Below the pieces are notes generated by a model that worked only from the letters and a program-made list of their open reading frames with translations, did not search any database and was not told where the DNA came from. Positions 56,081 to 64,000 of a stretch of 64,000 bases of DNA are shown one piece after another. How positions within the stretch are numbered: the first letter of the stretch is position 1; each line of letters starts with the position of its first letter. Where the stretch lies: positions 620,001-684,000 of the forward strand of contig KE546984.1 of NCBI GenBank assembly GCA_000442125.1, written 5' to 3'. The DNA comes from Opeltia flavorubescens (lineage: Eukaryota; Ascomycota; Lecanoromycetes; Teloschistales; Teloschistaceae). A program made the translations under genes and the position numbers.

Positions 56081-57274
56081 TCAACCCCCTTCCATCCCCT
56101 CCTCAATTCCCAAAACCTCCAACTCTCTCCCTACCGTCCCCTCAAACTCCCCCATCCCCATCCCCGTACTCCGCGCCAAGCGGTAAAGACTCTTCATCGA
56201 GCTCGCAATATGCTGTCTCACCGCGAGCTCGGTCTGCGATTGCACTGATGCTGATCCTTCTAGTCTATCTACTGTCGCGAAACAGGAGTCGGTGTCTGAA
56301 GGAGGACGGGGGTGTTCGGTTGCTGTTGGGGAATATATGTGTGCAGAGTGTTTTATATCGGTTTCAGGTTTCATGTCAATGTTCGGGTAAGGATGAGGAC
56401 GACTAATCTGAGGAGGTGGTGAGAGATTCAAACGTGAACCGGATGTTATGATGTTGCCGTTGAGAGTGGATTCTCCGACGGTATTTCGGTCCGTGGATGG
56501 ATCGTCGTTGTCCATTTCCGGCTGGATGTCGGCGTAACGGGAGAAATAGTCGGCTTCTGACGTGCTTCGAGCGTGTGTTTGAGATCGAGAGGTTGAGTGG
56601 GGAGGTTGGGGTTGGGGAGGGCCTGGTGTGCTTGCAGGGACGTTATCGTATTGAGCCCAATAACCATCATCGTTATCGTTGTCAACATCCTCGTTAATGT
56701 CGGGATGTATGCCATTGCCGATGTTAGAGGGCTTGCCGTCCGACGTAACCGTCTCTGCTATACCAAGTGCTCTCTTCTGCTGGCAGACTTGATTGGCTTC
56801 CTCAACTGTTTTACGCCATGAAGTTTGCTCTTCGCGGGTATCAAAAGGCAGGATCTCAGCGACCCTCCAGCCATCTCCCCCTCCTGTAGCATCACCCACA
56901 CACCACAGATAGATGACTGTCAAAGTCAGGTCTTTGACGTCTATTCTTGAATGCAGCGTCTCCTCATCTAGCCGTCTGTAGCCCACGATTTGGACATCGT
57001 CAAACTCAATCTCATTGGATATGGGATGTAGCTCAAATGCGTCACCTTCGACGATTGAGGTTAGCTGTTCCGCCCTTACGGAGTCCCACGACAGCTTTGT
57101 CAGCCATGAGTCCGAGGGTGAGGAGGCCGAGTCAGAGAAAAGTTGAACGCGTTGGCGTAGGATTGGAGACAAGAGAGGGAGTAGAGCGGGTGGTGGACGA
57201 GTTGATGCGAAAGCGATGGGCAGGCAAGCAAGCAGTGGAGGAAGAAGTTCATGCGGGGTAGGTGGGGCAATCAT
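56081..57274 (-). CDS. Conserved fungal protein of unknown function, 397 aa
   Basis: Single exon; start ATG 57274 (MIAPPTPHELLPPLL) chosen, with ATG 57319 possible. The N-terminal half is ordered: PALLPLLSPILRQRVQLFS, WLTKLSW, then a beta-rich part (FDDVQIVGYRRLDEETLHSRIDV, LTVIYLWCVGD, GWRVAEILPF). The C-terminal half is acidic and Ser/Pro-rich, with a closing helix SSMKSLYRLARSTGM. I do not recognise a named domain, though the first half feels conserved among filamentous fungi. Only about 290 bp separate this start from the simple repeat and AT-rich block, so its promoter abuts degraded repeat DNA and could be silenced by spreading heterochromatin. Confidence 0.8.
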   Translation of the reverse strand: MIAPPTPHELLPPLLACLPIAFASTRPPPALLPLLSPILRQRVQLFSDSASSPSDSWLTKLSWDSVRAEQLTSIVEGDAFELHPISNEIEFDDVQIVGYRRLDEETLHSRIDVKDLTLTVIYLWCVGDATGGGDGWRVAEILPFDTREEQTSWRKTVEEANQVCQQKRALGIAETVTSDGKPSNIGNGIHPDINEDVDNDNDDGYWAQYDNVPASTPGPPQPQPPHSTSRSQTHARSTSEADYFSRYADIQPEMDNDDPSTDRNTVGESTLNGNIITSGSRLNLSPPPQISRPHPYPNIDMKPETDIKHSAHIYSPTATEHPRPPSDTDSCFATVDRLEGSASVQSQTELAVRQHIASSMKSLYRLARSTGMGMGEFEGTVGRELEVLGIEEGMEGG

Positions 57275-57564
57275 ATTGGCCGCAATGTCGTTTGGGTTTG
57301 GGATTGATATTAGGTACATCAAAGAATTACGTAAGATTACGCAGAAAGAGCAGGATAGAAGTGTTAATCACAGGATTTTAATGACTGCTTGCATTGCTAG
57401 GCATATCCTACGCCTGGTTCTTCTTCTTCCGCTGTTCCGGGCAAGGCGGCTAAAGACCATGTGCTTACTTAGGACTCGTAAAAACGAGTGGATTTCTCAT
57501 GACATCATGCTTCAAACATCTGACATGTGAAAATGAGGGGCTCTAAAAGTTGATAGCTGATTCA

Positions 57565-57585
57565 GTTGTTGTTGTTGTTGTTGTT
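57565..57585. repeat. (GTT)7 microsatellite
   Basis: Seven perfect GTT units. It sits immediately before the compositional break and may mark the junction of host and repeat DNA. Confidence 0.95.
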
Positions 57586-57597
57586 ATCCTACGCGGA

Positions 57598-57617
57598 GGG
57601 GCGCCGTTAGGCGCCCC
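57598..57617. repeat. GC-rich 8-bp inverted repeat (hairpin)
   Basis: GGGGCGCC and GGCGCCCC flank a 4-nt loop GTTA; the arms are perfectly complementary. It lies in a short GC-rich island (57,590-57,650) between the microsatellite and the AT-rich block. A stem of this strength could be a transcription stop, a replication pause site or an element end; none is proven. Confidence 0.85.
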
Positions 57618-57654
57618 ACTCGGCCTTTCGGCTATGTCCGGTTAAATTATATAT

Positions 57655-60385
57655 GGTTTCTAGACCTTTACCCCGTTATTAAAGTACCTATTTTATAAAA
57701 ACCCGCTCCTAATATTTTACGTCTACTAAAAGTTTAAAAGTTTAAAGATTTAAAAGTTTAAAAGTTTAAAGATTTAAAAATTTAAAAGTTTAAAAATTTT
57801 AAAACCAGCCTGCTTTCGCGTCTATATTATATTTTATATAGTTTATAGGGTAGCTTTATTAATAACGAGCCCTTTAAAGGTTATATTATATCTATTTAAC
57901 TAGCTAGCGAATAGGTTTTTATTTTATATATTAAAATTTTTTTATAATTATTAATTATTTAATACTTTTATTAATTTTTAAATAATAATTTTTATAGTTA
58001 AATATTAAATAAATATCTAATAATAACTAAATTAAATATTTATACTTTTAATATTACTTTAAATTATTATAAAATAGAAAAATATTTATTAAAAAATATA
58101 ATTTTAATTTTAAAATAATTATTAATAAATTTCTATTTTTATAAATTTATAAATAGCTTTCTAGATATTATTTAATTATAGACCTAATTTTTAAATATTT
58201 ATTTTTTTATAATTAATTAAAATTTAAATTATATTTTAAATAATTTAATTAATTATTTTTTTATAATAATATTTAATAATTAAATATATTAAAGTTAATA
58301 TCGTTTATAATTAGCCGCCCGTTTATTATACCCTTTATATTTTAAATATTAAATAGTATATCTAAAAGGTAAATATTCTAAAAATACTAATTTAAATTAG
58401 AATTATAAATAAACTATATAAATTTTTTATAGTTATAAAATTTATTATATATTTTTAAAATTTTTATTCCGTTTATTTATTTAAATAAATTTAATATTCG
58501 CTAGTTTAAATTCTATATCTTTTTATATTAGTAATAGTAGTAGTTAAAATAGAAATTTTTTTTTTTTTATATTATCTATTATTATATTTAATTTTTATAA
58601 TTTTAAAAATTTTTTATATATATTTATAATAATTTTTTAATAAAAATTTAAAAGTTTATAAATTTTTTAAATAATTTTAATTTTTATTAAATTTTTATTT
58701 TCTATAAAATAAAATCTGATTAAAAAATAAATTAATTAATAAAAGCGATTTAAATATTAAATTTTATTTAAATCTACTATATTTTATTTTTAAAAAATTT
58801 TTATTTTTTTTATTTATTTATATATTTTAGGTATTATAAATTAATAAAATTTTATTTTTTTAATATTAATTTTAAATTATATATTATTATAATACTATAA
58901 AAAAAGTTTTAATAAAATTAATATTATTATTTTTTTATTTTTAAAATAAACTATTACTTTTATTAAAAGCGGGTTTATTTATTTTTTTAGTATTTTCTAT
59001 AATTTTTCGCGCGAGATATATATCCGTTTTTTATAAAAAATTATTATTTTTTTAAAGTAATTAATTTATAATATTTATATAAATTATTATAAAGTTTTAT
59101 TTAATAATATTTAATAAAACTATATTTTTTATTTTAAATATATTTTTTAAATCTATTTAAATTAATATATCGGATAAAAATTATATTTAATAAATTTAAA
59201 TTATATATTCTAGTTTTAATAATTATAAAAAATAAAAAAAATAAAAAAAATAAAAAAAAGCTATATACTTATTAAATAGGTAGTAAAGCTGGTAGTTATA
59301 GAATATTCTAATTATTATTCTATCCCGTTTTTCGTTTAAAAATAAAAAACTGGTATTTTAAATAATATAATTATCGCCTATATTTTTATTATTGAATTTG
59401 AATTTTTTATTTTAATTTTTTAATATTAACTATTAGATTATCTATATAAATATTTAATATTTTTATTTTATTTTTATTAAAATTTCTATTTTTTAATAAT
59501 TATTTTATATAATATTTTTAAAATTTATATTTTAATTATAAGTTTAATAGTTTTTTTAGCCTATTTTAAATTTTTAAAAATTTTACTAATATTAATAAAT
59601 TAGCGACTTTATATTATTTTTTTTTTATTAAAAAGGAAATAAAATATTAAAATATAATTTTAAATTTATTAGCTTTTTTTATAAATATATTTTAACGAAA
59701 TTTTCGTTTTATATATATAAAATAAATTTTTTAATATAATTTTTTTGATTTATAATTATATAATAATAAAATTTATCGCTTTTTATATATTTTTATAAAA
59801 CTTGAGTATAGAATAATATAATATTTTAATATATTTTTTAAACTTTTATTCTATAATATATATTTTTTAAATTATTTTTTAATTATTATTAATAAACTTC
59901 CTAATATATTATTTAATTAAATAAATTAAATTTTTTATATTCGATTATTATTTTATTATTTATTTCGCTAGTTTATTTATAGTTTTATTACTAAATATAT
60001 TTTTATAAATAGCTATTTAATAAATTTATACTAGTATTTTTAATTATTTTTATATTTTTAAACGCTAAATAATATTTTTAATAATATATTATCTCGATTA
60101 GCTTTTTAATTTTATAACCGTTTATATAACTATTTAATTATTTATTTATATTATTAATATAAAAGGTTTTTCGTTTAATATTAGTTTATAAATTATATTT
60201 ATACTTTTTAATTCCTTTAAATATATTATAAATTTTTTATCCGGTTTTAGTTTTTTTATCTATTTAGTTTCTATCTATAATATATATACTACCGCTTCGA
60301 TTATATTATTTATACTATTACCGTCGATATAAATATAAAAAATATTTAACTAATTTTATTTTTTTTTATTATATTTTTTTATTAC
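57655..60385. repeat. AT-rich block, probable RIP-degraded repeat relic
   Basis: About 2.7 kb made almost only of A and T, with very few G or C outside rare islands such as CGCGCGAGA near 59,010. No ORF survives on either strand. In fungi such blocks are normally repeats converted by repeat-induced point mutation. No family can be named, and whether it belongs to the LTR element on its right or to an older nested insertion is undecided. It has no gene content that I can see. Confidence 0.8.
57728..57799. repeat. 8-bp minisatellite, about 9 units
   Basis: Nine consecutive 8-bp units of the type AAAAGTTT, with variants AAAGATTT and AAAAATTT, near the left edge of the AT-rich block. It is the only ordered tandem pattern in that block. 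Confidence 0.8.
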
Positions 60386-63300
60386 TGTTACAGTTGGCAA
60401 TAGTCTAGCTTATTATAATATCGCAAAACCGTCGTATAGCTTCGGCCAAGACGTTATATCGCTATATTATACTAGTAGGAAAGGGGGCCTATATAGTTAG
60501 GGNAATTCCCNNTAATATTTATAGCTCTCTANATATTAATATATATATATTCTCTANNTATAGCTCCGTATATANGATAGTAGAACGCTAGACTATTACC
60601 TATACTTCTATACAGTTTCCCTGCTATTATATCCTTTTTATACTTTAATATTTTTACTCCTTATAAGAAGCAGTTCGACTATATCACGAAGCTATAACAC
60701 GAGGTAGTAATAGTAATACTACGCCTATAACTAAATTATAACTACTAACGAATACGGCTATACTATAAAATAATGATATAGATAAACTTATTAGCGACGT
60801 TTTAAATACGGAAATTTAAGCCCTTAAGGTAGAATAAGCTCTAGCCTATTAGCAAAAAAGGTTAAAAATACTAAAGGCCGAAAAGGAACTAGGATTCCTA
60901 GAGCTATCTACTATTGTATATCGATAGTAAGCCTCCGAAACTCTAATTAACGACTTTAAACATATTAAAAAGTAAAAAATAAATAAAAAGTTAAAGTTAA
61001 AGGTCCCTAACCCTATTTAATATAAAAGTAAAAACTATATAAAATATATATTATTTAAGCGCGAATACGAATACGTCTTTAAAACTCGTTCGGTTATATA
61101 TAAGACGGAAGTTTTAAGGATTCTACTTAGTACGGGCTACCTCGATTATTATCCGGCGAATATATAAGACCGAATTAAAGAAGCGAACCTAAATACTAGG
61201 TTTAAAATAATCTAAAAAAAATAATTAAAACTTCTACTAAATCAACTCGACCCTTAAACTATCCGCGGTATTAAAATAACGTTATAATATTTTAATACGA
61301 AGTACCGCGACGGATAAAACGTTTTTTTATTTATTAGGTATTTAGAAGACCTTAAAGATCGTATAAAAGAATTCTTACCGGATTATATTTAAATAAATAT
61401 CCTAAGAAACGCCCTTCGGAGTAGTATAGCCGACGAAATATTTAAAATACCTAACCCTCTAAAAATATATTAAGGGATTATTAATTAAATAGTTAAGATT
61501 AAATCGGTTTAATTACAATATCGGGCGCGTACTAGTTGTAGTAATATAAATACTAAAATATTAAGTTTTAAGAGCCGTAGAAGTAGCTAAAAAGAATAAA
61601 GTTTATCTAATACTACTATACCGGCGACTAGCGCGAATATAATAATAACTAGTTATAAAGATTATAAAAGCCAGCGCGGTCCCCGAGAATATAGCTTAAA
61701 CAATAGCTATAAGTCCTATAAAGATAGCGACGCACTAATAACGATCACCTGCTAGGGGTATAATAAAGAAGGCTATAAAAGACCTGATTACCCTTATAAA
61801 GATAAAGAGGGAAAAAATAAAACTTAGTAGATATTACTTTTATACTATTAAATTATTAATAAGCGGGGCTACGGATACTTTATCTAATTACGAACGTAAC
61901 TATTTAAAAAAAAAAATAAAAGGTTAAATTAGCTATACTTATCGATTATAATATAAGCCTAAATTTTATATCGTAATATTATATAAAGGAGTTAGGGTTA
62001 TATAACAGCCGCGATATTAAAGCGCCGGTTAGAATATTAAACGGTATAAGCTTAGTTTATTTTTAAAAATATAAACTTTTAGTCGACCTTATTAATTCGA
62101 AAAAAAAATCTAAAATAATAATAGATAAATACGTTAAAACGAATATTAAGTCTTTTAATATTATATTTAACCTCCTCTAGTTATATCGATATAACCTAGA
62201 TATTAACTAGATATATATACGATAGATATAGCGCGATTCTAGCGCTATCCTAGCGGGAACAAATATTAAACTAATCCCGGTTAAAGAATTAGGATACCTA
62301 TTAAAAGTAAAAGGATTTAAACAATTATACCTTTTTAATATAAAGTTATATAATAAAAATAACGTAATCGCTTTATATAACGTTAAAAAAGCGATTTTAT
62401 CTAAGAAGTATACTAATTTAAATAGAATTTATAATTTTTAAAAAATTAATAAACTCTCTAAATACTCTACGAGTAATTATACCTTTAAAATAATAAATAA
62501 TCTATTATTTAAACCCTTATATAATCTTTTAATTACCGAACTAGAGATTTTATAGACTTATATTAACGAGAACCTAGTAAAAAAGTTTATCTATTATTTA
62601 ATATCGCGAGCTAGCGCTTTAATTATATTTATAAAAAAAAAAAATGGTAGCTTTTATTTTTATATCAACTACCGAAAACTAAACCAAGTTATTATTAAAA
62701 ACCAGTACCTTTTTCCCTTAATATTAGAAGCTTTAGATAAGCTATATAAAATAATAATCTTTACCCGCTTAAATATCCGGAATACCTACTATTATATTAG
62801 AATCTAAAAGGGCGACGAATAAAAAATAGCGTTCTATACTCGTTATAACTATTTCGAATATTATATTATACTATTTAACTTAATAAATACCCTAGCTACC
62901 TTTTAAATATATATTAATAACGTTTTTAAAGACTTCCTAAACCTTTTTATTATAGTATATATAAATAATTTACTAGTCTACTCTAAAAATAAAACCGAGT
63001 ACTCGACGTATATATAAAAGGTCCTCGCGAGGCTATTATAATATAGGTTATATATTAAATTAAAAAAGTATTTATTTAATATATATAAAATTAAGTTTAT
63101 AAAATTCGTTATTCGCCCTAATAATATTATAATAGAGGAGTCCCGTATTAAATATATAAAGAATTAGTCTCTTTTAAAATCATATCGCGATATATAATAT
63201 TTTTTTAAATTCGTAAACTTTTACCGACGTTTTATTAAAATATTCTCGCGGGTAGTACTACTATTAATATTATTATTAAAAGGCGGTAATAAAAGGAAAT

Positions 63301-64000
63301 TTAATATTAAATTTATTTTAATTAAAAAAATAATTAGCGCGTTTAAAATATTAAAAGAATATTTTATAATAGCGCCTATTTTATAATAATTTAATTATAT
63401 ACTTTAGATTTATATTAAAATAAACGTTTTAAAGTATACTATTTTAATAATTATTTCGCAGCTCTTTAATACTAATATATAGATCTATTAGCACCCTATT
63501 ATCTACTGGTTCTAGAAGAAAATAATAATTAAACGTAACTATAGTATCGGAAATTCGGAAATACTAGCTATTATTTACGTTTATAAATAGTAGCGATATT
63601 ATATTAAAGGAGCCTTTTATAAAGTAGAAGTTATTATTAATTATATAAATCTTTATAATTTTTTTATAAAAAAAAAGCTTAGCTATAAAAACGCTAGATA
63701 GTAGGAGCGGCTAGTTAAACTAGACCTGGACCTAAAATATAGACCAAATAAGCTAAACCCTATCGATATAATATTATAAAAAAGCGATTATAAAGTATTT
63801 AAAGCCTATACCGCCTTTAATATTCTAAACTAAAAGTATATCTATTCGACCTTATACCCTAGGGAGTTTTAAGAAAATTTTAAGGAAAGTATAAAACCGA
63901 TTATAGATCCCTTAAAAATCCAGCGCTACCTATTTAAAACTTCTATAAAATAAGATAAAAATAAATCCGAAAGCCTATAAAAGACTCTAAATAATATTAA
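60386..64000 (+). mobile_element. Ty3/Gypsy LTR retrotransposon relic, right end outside window
   Basis: Fossil LTR element, plus-strand orientation, heavily degraded with very many breaks in a RIP-like AT-biased pattern. Parts recognisable in order: gag-like region from about 60,770, a zinc-knuckle-like patch near 61,750-61,800, a protease-like stretch near 62,150-62,300, reverse transcriptase about 62,560-63,200, RNase H about 63,400-63,800. Reverse transcriptase and RNase H come before any integrase, which fits Ty3/Gypsy rather than Copia order; integrase would lie beyond 64,000. A TGTTAC string at 60,386 may be the 5' LTR edge, but the LTR limits are not certain. Ambiguous bases at about 60,500-60,576 suggest assembly trouble in the LTR. 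It cannot be active. The age is unknown, because RIP can act within few generations. Confidence 0.85.

Noticed and set aside
57728-57799. Telomere-like tandem repeat
   Set aside because: The unit is AAAAGTTT and variants, not TTAGGG, and it sits inside an AT-rich relic.
1-64000. CRISPR array, bacterial operon or horizontally acquired prokaryotic island
   Set aside because: No direct repeat-spacer pattern, no ribosome binding sites; genes are intron-bearing and fungal in type throughout.

Overview
The window is nuclear DNA of a filamentous ascomycete (Pezizomycotina). The signs are short GT-AG introns of about 45-140 bp, typical fungal housekeeping proteins (STT3, NSA2, YOS9, bL21m, a HAK/KUP potassium transporter, a short PI-PLC), several fungal C2H2 regulators, and a right-hand block of extremely AT-rich repeat DNA of the kind left by repeat-induced point mutation (RIP). 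The species cannot be fixed from the sequence alone. Exon joins below were worked out by eye from splice consensus, reading phase and protein continuity. In the multi-exon models the exon lengths sum to a multiple of three, except one gene with an apparent frameshift.

Layout. 0-9 kb: the 3' part of an AlkB-type dioxygenase, a secreted M35 (deuterolysin)-like protein lacking the catalytic Glu, a membrane-anchored glycoside-hydrolase-like protein, a 78-residue SMP-like protein and a phosphoinositide phospholipase C. 10-24 kb: an RS-rich protein with a Cys4 motif, a C2H2 factor, a 9-exon HAK/KUP transporter and a 6-exon multi-finger C2H2 protein. 25.6-36 kb: a predicted secreted six-cysteine protein with a 7-nt first exon, the oligosaccharyltransferase catalytic subunit STT3 and a long coiled-coil protein. 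36-47.5 kb: a 1,341-residue C2H2 protein, a conserved unknown gene with an apparent frameshift, a CipB-like medium-chain reductase and an ankyrin/AAA+ ATPase. 48.7-57.3 kb: a doubtful ORF, an Och1-like mannosyltransferase with a Lys/Glu-rich tail, the ERAD lectin YOS9, the divergent pair NSA2/bL21m and a conserved unknown protein.

From about 57.56 kb the character changes sharply: a (GTT)7 tract, a perfect 8-bp inverted repeat, then about 2.7 kb of almost pure A+T, then a heavily degraded Ty3/Gypsy LTR retrotransposon relic running off the right edge.

Three genes share one pathway: STT3 transfers the N-glycan, the Och1-like enzyme would extend it in the Golgi, and YOS9 reads trimmed glycans on misfolded proteins. 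They are interspersed with unrelated genes, so no operon or metabolic cluster is claimed. No CRISPR array, tRNA, rRNA or clearly new multigene system was found. The most interesting items are the M35 pseudoprotease candidate, the six-Cys secreted protein, a tandem intron pair that could carry a stop-containing micro-exon, and the sharp gene-to-AT-block border.
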